A DNA stretch of 64,000 bases, taken from the NCBI RefSeq assembly GCF_038049935.1, contig NZ_CP145886.1, positions 620,001 to 684,000 of the forward strand, read 5' to 3'. The position numbers were made by a program, and so were the translations under genes. This DNA is from Rossellomorea sp. y25. Lineage in GTDB: Bacteria > Bacillota > Bacilli > Bacillales > Bacillaceae_B. The notes beneath the pieces were generated by a model. It ran no database searches, had not been told where the DNA came from, and worked only from the letters and a program-made list of their open reading frames with translations. Positions 8,513-16,715 of this stretch are shown piece after piece. Within the stretch, counting starts at the first letter, position 1. Every line of letters starts with the position of its first letter.

Positions 8513-8763
8513 GAGGGACGGACCTCCATTCAACGAGCATAAATCTTATTGTAACAAGGTTTATAACTAGATGGGAGGTCCGTCCTTCAGTGCAGTAGAG
8601 TGTTGAGGGATGGACCTCAAATCAGTTTAAGCCCTATTCCATCAAGGTTTATAACCAGATGAAGGTCCGTCCCTCACTACAGTAAACTGTTAAAGGACGG
8701 ACCTCTAAAATCAGCATAAGTCCCATCAAACAAGGTTCTCATCTGATTGAAGGTCCGTCCCTC
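8513..8763. repeat. three tandem copies of an 87-92 bp hairpin element
   Basis: Copy 1 is 8513-8588, copy 2 8605-8675, copy 3 8692-8763. Each opens with GAGGGACGGACCT or a near variant and closes with the complement AGGTCCGTCCCTC or variant. Copies 1 and 2 share an internal AAGGTTTATAAC(C/T)AGATG, and copy 3 has a shortened form. Start-to-start distances are 92 and 87 bp. Spacers share CAGTA(G/A)A-TGTT, also seen at the osmC stop codon, so the unit includes the spacer. No coding capacity is seen. Confidence 0.9.
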
Positions 8764-8775
8764 TTTAGGTGTCCT

Positions 8776-9195
8776 CTATAGGCTTAGTTCTTGTGGTTCT
8801 TTGCCTGTTTTTTCGTAGTAGAGGATGGTTTTGGGTGTGAGTTTGAGGAGCATGTATTCCGGGTCATCGGGGCTTGCGATCCAGGATTTTAGTTGGTCGT
8901 TCCAGAATTTCTCTTTCAGCTCTTTGGATTCTTCTACAGTTGCCTCTGCTTCAATTTCTACATAGTGCTCATGATCGGAATCTCGGTCATGGCCCAGAAG
9001 AATATGAACATGAGGGTTTTGTGCGATGTCTTCCGCTTTGTGTGCATGCTCATTGGTTGCGGTGTAAAGAGTAAGGTCTTCATGGTAGAACATCATAAAG
9101 CGTGAATATGGTTTGTTGTCTCGGATTGTGGCAAGGGTGCCCGTTTTATGGTTGGAAAACAACTCAACGATCTTATCTTTTAAGTTTTGAGCCAT
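8776..9195 (-). CDS. ydaG: general stress protein 26-like, pyridoxamine-phosphate-oxidase fold
   Basis: A 139-residue cytoplasmic split-barrel flavin-binding protein of the PNPOx-like family. It closely resembles B. subtilis YdaG (GS26) in the N-terminal TGTLATIRDNKPYSRFMMFY and the following LYTATNEHAHKAEDIAQNPHVHILLG. YdaG is a sigma-B regulon member with no settled reaction. I looked for a sigma-B promoter upstream: GTTTAA is present, but no GGGTAT lies at the right distance. The gene is separated from osmC by the triple hairpin array. Confidence 0.82.
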   Translation of the reverse strand: MAQNLKDKIVELFSNHKTGTLATIRDNKPYSRFMMFYHEDLTLYTATNEHAHKAEDIAQNPHVHILLGHDRDSDHEHYVEIEAEATVEESKELKEKFWNDQLKSWIASPDDPEYMLLKLTPKTILYYEKTGKEPQELSL

Positions 9196-9285
9196 GGGTG
9201 GTACCTCCTAATTGGGTTCTACCTATAATGTGTCTAATCTCACTTGATTTAAACAAATTTTCTTTTAGAAAGAAGGATCTTACAC

Positions 9286-10341
9286 ATGAACAAAATATTT
9301 GCACTGCTTGTATTTGCAGGAGTTCCGATCTCAGTCATCGGTTCACTGCTTCATTGGCCGAATGTAATTATGTTCGTAATCTATTGTGTGACGATCATTG
9401 CCCTTGCAGCATTTATGGGAAGGTCGACGGAAAGTTTGGCCGTTGTGTCAGGACCCCGTATCGGCGGGTTGCTTAATGCCACCTTTGGAAATGCGGTTGA
9501 ACTCATTATTTCAATTTTTGCGTTAAAAGCTGGTTTGGTTGGCGTCGTGCTTGCCTCCTTAACTGGATCCGTACTTGGAAACCTTCTATTAGTTGCCGGG
9601 TTGTCCTTCTTTGTTGGGGGAATCAAGTTCAAACGTCAGAAGTTTAATGTGTTTGATGCCCGTCACAACTCGGGGCTGCTTATGTTTGCCATTATCGTTG
9701 CTTTCGTGATTCCGGAAGTATTCGCCCAGGATATGAACGAAGCGAAGACCATGTCCCTTTCAATTGGTGTGTCTGTTATTTTAATCGCCCTTTATTTATT
9801 TGCCCTATTCTTTAAATTAGTCACTCACCGCGGGGTGTATCAGCATGAAGGCGAAGAAGGTGCGCACGCTCATGAAGAACCGGAGTGGAGTAAAGGGAAA
9901 GCATTACTGATCCTTGCCGCCTCTACAGCAGCCGTTGCCTATGTATCTGAACGCCTCGTTCATACCTTTGAAGAAGTAGGGAACACATTCGGCTGGAGCG
10001 AACTGTTCATAGGGGTCATCATCGTAGCCATCGTCGGAAACGCTGCCGAGCATGCGTCGGCGATCATAATGGCTTATAAAAATAAGATGGATATCGCTGT
10101 GGAGATTGCAGTTGGATCTACCTTGCAGATCGCGATGTTTGTAGCGCCGGTTCTTGTATTGATTTCACTGTTTTTCGAAACGAGCATGCCGCTGGTGTTT
10201 ACGTTACCGGAACTGGTGGCCATGGTTTCAGCAGTACTTGTCACGATCGTCATATCCAATGACGGGGAGACGAACTGGTTTGAAGGACTGACCCTACTCG
10301 CAGCCTATTTCATCATGGGGATCGGATTTTATCTACTATAA
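9286..10341 (+). CDS. chaA: Ca2+/H+ antiporter, CAX family
   Basis: A 351-residue membrane protein, the same length as B. subtilis ChaA (YfkE). The two alpha-repeat signatures are clear: GGLLNATFGNAVELIISIFAL (about 63-83) and IVGNAAEHASAIIMAYKNK (about 245-263). An acidic, His-rich loop (HEGEEGAHAHEEPE, about 187-200) separates the halves. It should extrude Ca2+ in exchange for protons. AGAAGGA lies before the ATG. The next gene is yfkD, as in B. subtilis, but a strong terminator separates the two. Confidence 0.93.
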   Translation: MNKIFALLVFAGVPISVIGSLLHWPNVIMFVIYCVTIIALAAFMGRSTESLAVVSGPRIGGLLNATFGNAVELIISIFALKAGLVGVVLASLTGSVLGNLLLVAGLSFFVGGIKFKRQKFNVFDARHNSGLLMFAIIVAFVIPEVFAQDMNEAKTMSLSIGVSVILIALYLFALFFKLVTHRGVYQHEGEEGAHAHEEPEWSKGKALLILAASTAAVAYVSERLVHTFEEVGNTFGWSELFIGVIIVAIVGNAAEHASAIIMAYKNKMDIAVEIAVGSTLQIAMFVAPVLVLISLFFETSMPLVFTLPELVAMVSAVLVTIVISNDGETNWFEGLTLLAAYFIMGIGFYLL

Positions 10342-10347
10342 TAAAAA

Positions 10348-10385
10348 AAGAAGCGGAGTCCAATTACGGACTCCGCTTCTTTTTT
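10348..10385 (+). terminator. strong terminator after chaA
   Basis: A 14-bp perfect stem AAGAAGCGGAGTCC / GGACTCCGCTTCTT with a six-base loop and a T run. Confidence 0.93.
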
Positions 10386-10565
10386 AGGGAATGTAGGAAT
10401 GATTGAAAACGGTCAGTATGCCCGACTGTTTTCTTTTCAAAAGTAGTATAATATAATATTTGAATTTTGTAAATATTCTTTCAAATAAAGTTTTTTGGAT
10501 AAGCTATTCCAACTAGGAAAAACTAACGGCAAACCCTTAAGTTAAGCTTGAAAGGAGTCAATTTT

Positions 10566-11417
10566 ATGAAAATCATGCGCACTGCTCTTATGGTCATTCT
10601 CGCATTTTTCGTTGCAACCACTGGTATCCATGCTGAAAATAGTCCTAAAAAAGCAACTGACAAAGCACCGAAAACAACGGAGAAAGCTCCGCAAGCAAAT
10701 GAAGATACCAGTGTAAAGATCCCGAATTCGGTTTTAAATATCGCCAAGGAAAATACGTATCCCAATTCCACACAGGATCAGCCGTATCTTCAACCGAGCG
10801 AATGGTCTCAGGAATTAATTGAAACATCCAATGTGAAAATTGAAAATCCGAACCTGATTCGGATACTCAACGAATCCACGATGAATAAAGCACCGACGAT
10901 TGGATTGCGTGCAACCATTTATTTAGGGGAATGGCCTTTAAATTATGCTTCAACGGAGACATCTCCTAACTGGGAGTATCAAAAGGTCAATACGAACTAT
11001 TTCGATAACCGTGGCGGAAAATCCAACTATCAAATTCATTACGTCCAGGAAGCACAAAAAGTGGTGAAGGGCGGACTCACGGCAAAAGTTCCACATGCAG
11101 AAGATGTGGAGAAAATGATGCTTATTAAAGCAATGGATAAATCAAAGCTGCCACTCGCATTTCAAACAATTGTAGGAGCAGGAACGAAGAAAGACCAAGT
11201 GTACAATATTTCACCTAAACGACTTGGTTACTTATATGCCTACGCACCAGCGATTAACGAAAAAGGAAAAGTGACCTACGGTGAAGTGTTCCTTGTCATG
11301 AAGGGTACGAAACGCTCCATCGTCGTGAAAAACGTAACCTCTCAAGGAGTTGGAGCGTGGATTCCAGTTCAGGATCATGTCCACTTTGGCTTCATGGCAA
11401 GCGAAACACCAAGATAA
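10566..11417 (+). CDS. yfkD: YfkD family secreted protein
   Basis: A 283-residue protein with an N-terminal signal peptide (MKIMRTALMVILAFFVATTG, cleavage probably after HAE). A Lys/Pro/Thr-rich stretch follows, then the conserved body with NIAKENTYPNSTQDQP, NPNLIRILNES and TIYLGEWPLNYAS, as in B. subtilis YfkD. Function is unknown. I chose the ATG at 10566 because AAAGGAG (10551-10557) lies eight bases before it. An upstream TTG at 10548 overlaps that site. TATAAT-like sequence near 10450 may be its promoter. Confidence 0.87.
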   Translation: MKIMRTALMVILAFFVATTGIHAENSPKKATDKAPKTTEKAPQANEDTSVKIPNSVLNIAKENTYPNSTQDQPYLQPSEWSQELIETSNVKIENPNLIRILNESTMNKAPTIGLRATIYLGEWPLNYASTETSPNWEYQKVNTNYFDNRGGKSNYQIHYVQEAQKVVKGGLTAKVPHAEDVEKMMLIKAMDKSKLPLAFQTIVGAGTKKDQVYNISPKRLGYLYAYAPAINEKGKVTYGEVFLVMKGTKRSIVVKNVTSQGVGAWIPVQDHVHFGFMASETPR

Positions 11418-11423
11418 ATGTTT

Positions 11424-11467
11424 AAAGAGGAGTGAAATGGGGTAAACCTTAATTTCACTCTTTTATT
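11424..11467 (+). terminator. terminator after yfkD
   Basis: AAGAGGAGTGAAAT pairs with ATTTCACTCTT, followed by TTTTATT. Confidence 0.8.
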
Positions 11468-11522
11468 ATTTTCTTTGATATGTTATAATAATTAGAATAT
11501 TCAGAATTGAAGGAGGGATATC

Positions 11523-11708
11523 ATGGAGTATCTACTTATTTTTGGTGGGATCCTGATTGCGTACACAGCTATGAGAATTTGGTTCGGAGCGAAAAGGGCT
11601 AAAGTATATGCCGAAAGCCTCAAGAATCAAAAGTATAACGTAATGGACCCAGCACTACAGAAGATTGACCAGCCCGTGAAAGAAAATCACCGCGGTCCAA
11701 TCGGATAA
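11523..11708 (+). CDS. small membrane-anchored protein of unknown function
   Basis: A 61-residue protein with one N-terminal hydrophobic segment (YLLIFGGILIAYTAMRIWFG) and a basic then polar tail ending ENHRGPIG. GAAGGAGGG sits directly before the ATG, and a clear terminator follows the stop, so it is a real single-gene unit. I do not recognise the family. Confidence 0.7.
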   Translation: MEYLLIFGGILIAYTAMRIWFGAKRAKVYAESLKNQKYNVMDPALQKIDQPVKENHRGPIG

Positions 11709-11709
11709 G

Positions 11710-11746
11710 AAGCACACCGGATAAATGTCCGTTGTGCTTTTTTTTG
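11710..11746 (+). terminator. terminator after the 61-aa gene
   Basis: AAGCACAcCGGA / TCCGtTGTGCTT with one internal mismatch, then eight or more T. Confidence 0.85.
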
Positions 11747-11753
11747 TGTATGA

Positions 11754-11811
11754 GAGGGACGGACCTTGAGTTGGAAGAATGGCGTGATATTTAGGATTAG
11801 AGGGACGGACC
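11754..11811 (+). repeat. two direct copies of the GAGGGACGGACC word
   Basis: Exact copies at 11754-11766 and 11800-11811, 46 bp apart, same orientation, in a convergent intergenic region. Confidence 0.8.
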
Positions 11812-11895
11812 ATGTTTTTAGGGGAGAAGTGGGGTTTATTGGCGTGCTTGGAATGAATGGGTATTTGGTGTACGAGTTGCGATTGGTTCACAAAT

Positions 11896-11979
11896 TGGCA
11901 CAACAAACCTGGAGAGTTGCACAACAAACAGTCAAACTGGCACAACAAGCCCTTAAAGTTAGTCAACTAATAGAAAATC
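11896..11979. repeat. 21-bp periodic array with core GCACAACAA
   Basis: GCACAACAA starts at 11898, 11919 and 11940, exactly 21 bp apart. A degenerate fourth unit (agtcaacta) starts at 11961. It lies between the convergent 61-aa gene and yfkAB, next to two GAGGGACGGACC words. Confidence 0.85.
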
Positions 11980-11996
11980 AGATCCCAAATTACATG

Positions 11997-12030
11997 AAAA
12001 AAGCCCAAATCCATAATGGATTTGAGCCTT
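11997..12030 (-). terminator. terminator of yfkAB
   Basis: On the minus strand AAGGCTCAAATCC pairs with GGATTTGGGCTT, followed by a T run. Confidence 0.85.
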
Positions 12031-12039
12031 CACACTATT

Positions 12040-13167
12040 TTATCGAGAAATCTTCGCTTCACGCTCCGAAAAGTCAACATCACCATAATACATAGACTTC
12101 ACCAGGACGTTCGGTCCAAGGCAGCGGGCCATAGGGCAGTGACAGTTCAACTCTTTCGCAAGAGGTTGTTCTTTCCACTTTTCAAAAATGGCAGGAAGCG
12201 TATCCTTTGTTATGTTTCCAAGTGGCGGCGTGTCGCCGAAGTCAGTGACGATGACATCACCGGTGAATATATTTACGTTCAGACGGGAACGGCCGTCGGG
12301 ATCATTACGGACGCTAACATTTTTAGCTGCATAGAGTTCAGTCAGAAAATCCAAGTCTTCCTGTGAAGAGCTGCATGGATAGAATGGCAGCGTTCCAAAT
12401 AGCATCCACACGTCTTCATCACGGAAGGAAAGAATGTCTCTAATTGCTTCACGTGTTTCTTCCAATGAAAGAGTTTCTAGGCTTGAAGCGAAATCGGAAG
12501 GGTACATTGGGTGAATTTCGTGACGACCACACTTCATTTCGTCTACTACTTGACGATGGATTTTTTCCAAGTAGGGCAGGGTGTTTTTATTTAACATGGT
12601 TTCTGCCGAGACAAGGACTCCACGCTCAGAAAGTGCACGGCTGTTTTCGATCATGCGGTCAAAGAGTTTCTGACGCTGCTCCCTTGTTGGCTTTCGTTCC
12701 ATATTGGCAAAGCCGACATCGATGAACTCATCGACCGTTCCCCAATTGTGAGAGATGTGCAGGACATCCAGGTAAGGGGCAATAAGTAAATAGCGGTCAA
12801 GATCCAGGGTCAGATTTGAATTGATTTGGGTATGTACGCCTCTGGAATGTGCATACTTGAGTAATGGCAAGACATAATTTTCAACGGATTTCTTTGACAT
12901 CATCGGCTCTCCGCCGGTAATACTAAGGGAACGAAGTGTTTTAATATCGTCGAGCTTCTCGAGAATCAATTCTATGGGAAGAGCGCTTGGATCCTTCGGA
13001 GACAGGGTGTAACCGACGGCACAGTGCTCGCATCTCATGTTACAGAGCGTTGTGGTGGTGAATTCTATATTGGAAAGCGTGATATCACCATGCTCATCCA
13101 CATCTAAGTAAGCCTCCCAAGGATCATGGTCAATCGACATTTTCTTGGAGAGAGTATCAGTTTTCAT
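12040..13167 (-). CDS. yfkAB: radical SAM protein YfkAB
   Basis: A 375-residue cytoplasmic radical SAM enzyme. The 4Fe-4S motif CNMRCEHC lies near residue 42, with the SAM-binding glycines SITGGEP near 80. The C-terminal part carries CHCPMARC (about 342-349), matching the CxCxxxxC motif that names this family in Bacillus. The B. subtilis counterpart (yfkAB) has no assigned substrate. It sits near yfkD, chaA and yfkF as in B. subtilis. AGGAGC precedes the ATG on the minus strand, and its own terminator follows. Confidence 0.88.
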   Translation of the reverse strand: MKTDTLSKKMSIDHDPWEAYLDVDEHGDITLSNIEFTTTTLCNMRCEHCAVGYTLSPKDPSALPIELILEKLDDIKTLRSLSITGGEPMMSKKSVENYVLPLLKYAHSRGVHTQINSNLTLDLDRYLLIAPYLDVLHISHNWGTVDEFIDVGFANMERKPTREQRQKLFDRMIENSRALSERGVLVSAETMLNKNTLPYLEKIHRQVVDEMKCGRHEIHPMYPSDFASSLETLSLEETREAIRDILSFRDEDVWMLFGTLPFYPCSSSQEDLDFLTELYAAKNVSVRNDPDGRSRLNVNIFTGDVIVTDFGDTPPLGNITKDTLPAIFEKWKEQPLAKELNCHCPMARCLGPNVLVKSMYYGDVDFSEREAKISR

Positions 13168-13282
13168 TCGTAAAAGCTCCTTTATTAGTAAGTCACCTAT
13201 CCATTATTGAGAAACGCCCAGCCCTTGTCAATCCGAAAGTTATTGGTTACCATAGTAAACGTATTGAAAGGAGAGAGAACTC

Positions 13283-13465
13283 TTGGGTAAAGCTATCAGC
13301 GATAAAGACTCACAAGTGAGCTATTTAAAACAACGCCTGAACCTGTTCGTCGACGTTCTGGACTCAATCGACCCTGAACAAGCGGATATAGACGATATCG
13401 ACCGCCTTATTGCGATGATCGATGATATAGAAGTAAAATGCGAGCAATTTAAGAAGAGTGAGTAA
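13283..13465 (+). CDS. SE1561 family protein
   Basis: A 60-residue acidic protein without membrane segment, predicted as two helices (SYLKQRLNLFVDVLDSID and IDRLIAMIDDIEVKCEQF). It matches the short Firmicutes SE1561-type family of unknown function. Translation starts at TTG, fixed by GAAAGGAGAG a few bases upstream. The terminator stem begins at the stop codon. Confidence 0.75.
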   Translation: MGKAISDKDSQVSYLKQRLNLFVDVLDSIDPEQADIDDIDRLIAMIDDIEVKCEQFKKSE

Positions 13466-13493
13466 GAGTCCTTGATGGGGCTCTTATTTTTTT
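13463..13493 (+). terminator. terminator after the SE1561 gene
   Basis: TAAGAGTCC / GGGGCTCTTA and seven T. The stop codon is part of the stem. Confidence 0.8.
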
Positions 13494-13506
13494 GAGGGAC
13501 GGACCT
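13494..13506 (+). repeat. GAGGGACGGACCT word next to the 20-bp array
   Basis: Exact copy abutting the T run of the preceding terminator. Confidence 0.8.
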
Positions 13507-13560
13507 TTGATTGGGGGTGGGTGGTGAGGTGAATAGCGGTGGTGACGGTGATTTTTTTTG

Positions 13561-13680
13561 CGGAATTTGTTGGATTTTGTAGAACAGTTGATAAAATGAA
13601 ATAACAGTCGATAAATCTGATTAGCGATCGATAAACTTTAATAACGGTCGATAAGAATTCATAACGGTCTACAATTTTTT
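13561..13680. repeat. 20-bp periodic array with core CGGTCGATAA
   Basis: Six consecutive 20-bp blocks keep strict register. Blocks at 13581, 13601, 13621 and 13641 read close to ataacggtcgataaatttga. The 13661 block keeps ataacggtc, and the 13561 block is strongly decayed. No coding potential or spacer sequence is seen. Confidence 0.9.
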
Positions 13681-13807
13681 TATCCGCCCCATAAAGCTCA
13701 CCCTTCATCCTATGCAAAATAGGAGACAAGAATACCAAGCAGGATTTCCCCGCTAAAACGTCAAACTTTAATAAAAACATCTATTATTAAAGGAGCGAAT
13801 CATCCCC

Positions 13808-14254
13808 ATGATCATCACACCCATTGAAAAACACCAATGCCAAGCAGCCAAAGACGTGATCCTGTCCGGTTTCCTCGAACGGTTCGGCTTCATCGATCAT
13901 ACCCTGAATCCCGATATTCATGATATTTCTGTAGAGTACGATGGGACGCACCATCATTTTTTTATAGGAAAAGATAACGACAAGATCATCTGTACAGGCG
14001 CTATCCGAAAAGAAACCCAGGATACGTATCGGATTGTGAGAATGTCTGTATTATCCCCATTTCGAAAACGAGGTCTTGGCCGCATCATGCTCAATCATTT
14101 AGAAGAAAAAGCTTATTCTCTTGGTGCACGCACACTCACCCTCGAAACCAACAAGCACTGGGCGGACGCCATCCAATTTTACCAGAGTAACGGGTACACC
14201 TATAAGGAAGAAGACGAGGTTTCATGTTATTTTGAGAAGGAAATTCCATTGTGA
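13808..14254 (+). CDS. GNAT family N-acetyltransferase
   Basis: A 148-residue single-domain acetyltransferase. Motif A for acetyl-CoA binding is RMSVLSPFRKRGLGRIMLNHLEE (about 78-100), followed by the LTLETNKHWADAIQFYQSNGY end typical of GNAT. It is preceded by AAAGGAGCG. The acceptor substrate cannot be told. No operon partner is evident. Confidence 0.87.
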   Translation: MIITPIEKHQCQAAKDVILSGFLERFGFIDHTLNPDIHDISVEYDGTHHHFFIGKDNDKIICTGAIRKETQDTYRIVRMSVLSPFRKRGLGRIMLNHLEEKAYSLGARTLTLETNKHWADAIQFYQSNGYTYKEEDEVSCYFEKEIPL

Positions 14255-14260
14255 AATCCC

Positions 14261-14289
14261 TTTCAATCTTATTCTTATAGGAGTATAAT
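14261..14289 (+). promoter_or_regulatory. probable sigma-A promoter of the fumarase gene
   Basis: TTTCAA (14261-14266), a 17-bp spacer, then a perfect TATAAT (14284-14289), about 50 bases before the start codon. The -35 is weak. Confidence 0.45.
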
Positions 14290-14338
14290 GATGTATGAAA
14301 ATTAAGACTGTTTTTGAGATCTTTAGAGGGGGAGAACG

Positions 14339-15895
14339 ATGAATAAAGAGACATTACAGCAAAGTATGTACGATTTGATTGTGGAAACATCCACAAACCT
14401 GCCAAAGGATGTTAGACGTGCGATCCGCACGGCGAAAGCCCGTGAGAACGCCGGCACGCGTTCGGCTATGAGCCTGGACACGATTTCAAATAACGTAAAG
14501 ATGGCGGATGACAATGTATCACCGATTTGTCAGGATACAGGGCTTCCGACTTTTAAAATAAAAACACCGGTCGGCGTGAATCAGCTTGACATCAAAGAAG
14601 CGATTTATGCTGCGATGGTACAGGCGACGAAGGACGGAAAGCTTCGTCCTAACTCAGTTGATTCATTGACCGGGGCAAACTCTGGAGACAATCTTGGCTT
14701 AGGGACACCGGTCATCAAGTTCGAGCAGTGGGAGAAGGATTACATCGATGCGCGCCTGATCTTAAAGGGCGGCGGTTGTGAAAATAAAAACATCCAGTAC
14801 AGCCTTCCGTGTGAGCTTGAAGGACTGGGCCGTGCCGGACGTGACTTGGATGGGATCCGTAAATGCGTGATGCACTCGGTGTATCAGGCTCAGGGACAAG
14901 GCTGCAGTGCCGGTTTCATCGGAGTTGGAATCGGAGGAGATCGTTCTTCAGGCTATGACCTGGCAAAAGAACAATTATTTCGTTCCGTTGATGATGTGAA
15001 TCCGAATGAAGATCTACGTAAGTTAGAAGAGTACGTAATGGACCATGCGAATGAGCTTGGAATCGGCACGATGGGATTCGGCGGTGAAACGACGCTGCTT
15101 GGCTGTAAAGTCGGTGTGATGAATCGTATCCCTGCAAGCTTCTTCGTATCCGTTGCTTATAACTGCTGGGCATTCCGTCGCTTAGGGGTGAAGCTTGATG
15201 TTGAATCAGGCGGTATCGACGAATGGTTCTACCAGGAAGGCGAGAAGATTGACCTTACTCAAGGATCTGAGGCTGAGCTTGAAACGGCAGCGGCTTCATC
15301 CGGGGAACAGCCGAATGTTGTGGTACTGCAAGCTCCGATCACGGAAGAAAAGATCCGTGAGTTGAAAGTGGGAGACGTGGTTCAAATCAACGGGCGCATG
15401 TACACCGGCCGTGATGCGATCCACAAACATTTGAGTGAGAATGATGCACCGGTGGATCTTGATGGCCAAATCATCTACCATTGTGGTCCGGTCATGCTGA
15501 AGGACGATGAGGGCAACTGGCACGTGAAAGCGGCTGGCCCGACAACATCGATTCGTGAGGAGCCTTATCAAGGGGACATCATGAAGCGATTCGGCATCCG
15601 TGCTGTCATCGGGAAAGGCGGAATGGGACCGAAAACCCTTGCTGCCTTGAAAGATCATGGCGGTGTTTACCTGAATGCCATCGGTGGAGCGGCACAGTAC
15701 TACGCAGATTGCATTAAAGGCGTAGACGGAGTGGATCTGATGCAGTTCGGTATTCCTGAAGCGATGTGGCACCTGAATGTGGAAGGCTTCACAGCGGTTG
15801 TAACGATGGATTCACATGGTAACAGCCTTCATGAAGAAGTGGATAAATCTTCATTGGAAAAATTAGCTCAGTTTAAAGAGCCAGTTTTTAAATAA
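14339..15895 (+). CDS. fumA: class I (iron-sulfur) fumarate hydratase
   Basis: A 518-residue cytoplasmic enzyme converting fumarate to L-malate in the citric acid cycle. The alpha-like N-terminal half carries SPICQDTGLP (C64), KGGGCENKN (C147) and ETTLLGCKVG (C256), candidate 4Fe-4S ligands. The beta-like C-terminal half has GRMYTGRDAIHK, YHCGPVM, GPTTSIREEPY and IGKGGMGPKT, all typical of fused class I fumarases. GAGGGGGA precedes the ATG, and a terminator follows. B. subtilis relies on the unrelated class II enzyme CitG, so this O2-sensitive class is an addition compared with it. Confidence 0.93.
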   Translation: MNKETLQQSMYDLIVETSTNLPKDVRRAIRTAKARENAGTRSAMSLDTISNNVKMADDNVSPICQDTGLPTFKIKTPVGVNQLDIKEAIYAAMVQATKDGKLRPNSVDSLTGANSGDNLGLGTPVIKFEQWEKDYIDARLILKGGGCENKNIQYSLPCELEGLGRAGRDLDGIRKCVMHSVYQAQGQGCSAGFIGVGIGGDRSSGYDLAKEQLFRSVDDVNPNEDLRKLEEYVMDHANELGIGTMGFGGETTLLGCKVGVMNRIPASFFVSVAYNCWAFRRLGVKLDVESGGIDEWFYQEGEKIDLTQGSEAELETAAASSGEQPNVVVLQAPITEEKIRELKVGDVVQINGRMYTGRDAIHKHLSENDAPVDLDGQIIYHCGPVMLKDDEGNWHVKAAGPTTSIREEPYQGDIMKRFGIRAVIGKGGMGPKTLAALKDHGGVYLNAIGGAAQYYADCIKGVDGVDLMQFGIPEAMWHLNVEGFTAVVTMDSHGNSLHEEVDKSSLEKLAQFKEPVFK

Positions 15896-15903
15896 GAAAT
15901 TGG

Positions 15904-15940
15904 AACCACCTCGTACGGGATACGGGGTGGTTATTTTATT
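15904..15940 (+). terminator. terminator after fumarase
   Basis: AACCACCTCGT / ACGGGGTGGTT with seven-base loop, then ATTTTATT. Confidence 0.8.
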
Positions 15941-16017
15941 GGTTATTTATGTTAAAATCAGGTTGAAACTTTAAAGAGCGTTCGTTCGTATTACATACAA
16001 ACAGGAGCTGGAGGGCT

Positions 16018-16587
16018 ATGATGATTTTCAATAAATTAGTGAGCATGTTGTTTCTTTCCTTGATGGTGTTCTTAACAGGGTGTGCAAGCACTAGTGAAAA
16101 GTCCAATATCACTTCAATAGAAGATGTGAACGTTGATACGTTAAAAGAAAACAGTGGAACCTATGTCGGGGATAACTCCAAGGTCAGTGCGATCCTTCAG
16201 GAATTGCCCGGTGGAGAGACCATTCAGGAAGTCGATCTTTCAGGAGAAATGGTGGAGGTGACCTACGGCAATAAAGAAGGGGGCCTTTCTGAAAGTGATG
16301 TGGATGAGTTTTGGTTTGACGGTAATCATGCCGACCGCAAGAACTTTTATTACAACGCCATCTACATGACCCTACTCGTTCCGAATGCCCGGGAATATCA
16401 TTTCCAGATAGACGAATCCATGGTATCCGTTTCAAGGGACAAAATGGTCAAGAACCTCCAGGATGAATTTGAGCAATTCCCAACAGGAGAGGCCATCTGG
16501 GATAAAAAAGTCGTGTCTGAATTCATCGATGAACATAACGGGAAACTAACCGAAATGGCGACGAAGTATCAGACATTTTTTGAGTGA
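16018..16587 (+). CDS. DUF4825-type lipoprotein
   Basis: A 189-residue exported lipoprotein: hydrophobic signal with lipobox LTGC (Cys about 22), then TYVGDNSKVSAILQELPGG, the hallmark opening of DUF4825 domains. Function of the family is unknown. GGAGCTGGAGGG lies before two adjacent ATG codons (16018 and 16021), and either may be used. A GAGGGACGGACCT word begins inside the last base pairs of the gene. Confidence 0.75.
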   Translation: MMIFNKLVSMLFLSLMVFLTGCASTSEKSNITSIEDVNVDTLKENSGTYVGDNSKVSAILQELPGGETIQEVDLSGEMVEVTYGNKEGGLSESDVDEFWFDGNHADRKNFYYNAIYMTLLVPNAREYHFQIDESMVSVSRDKMVKNLQDEFEQFPTGEAIWDKKVVSEFIDEHNGKLTEMATKYQTFFE

Positions 16588-16598
16588 GGGACGGACCT
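16586..16598 (+). repeat. GAGGGACGGACCT word overlapping a stop codon end
   Basis: Exact copy at 16586-16598. Its first two bases overlap the TGA stop of the DUF4825 gene. Confidence 0.8.
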
Positions 16599-16715
16599 TA
16601 TCTCGAAACAAGTCTCTCTTCGACGAAAAATGAAAGATCAGGGTGACCTGCCCAAGCTTTTGTATTGTATGCAAGTTATAATCATCTAAACTTTATTCTA
16701 CTGTCATCCCACTCG

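Noticed and set aside
8513..8763. Possible CRISPR array
   Set aside because: The repeated parts are long palindromic units with related interiors and related spacers; there are only three copies and no cas genes.
11655..11966. 103-codon minus-strand frame across the GCACAACAA array
   Set aside because: It crosses a terminator and the repeat array, overlaps the 61-aa gene, and lacks a ribosome binding site.
12016..12366. 116-codon plus-strand frame
   Set aside because: Shadow of yfkAB; it begins inside that gene's terminator.
13561..13680. CRISPR array or coding tandem repeat
   Set aside because: The 20-bp units follow each other without spacers, and no frame with start and ribosome binding site runs through them.
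15296..15772. 158-codon minus-strand frame inside the fumarase gene
   Set aside because: Shadow of the conserved fumarase C-terminal domain.
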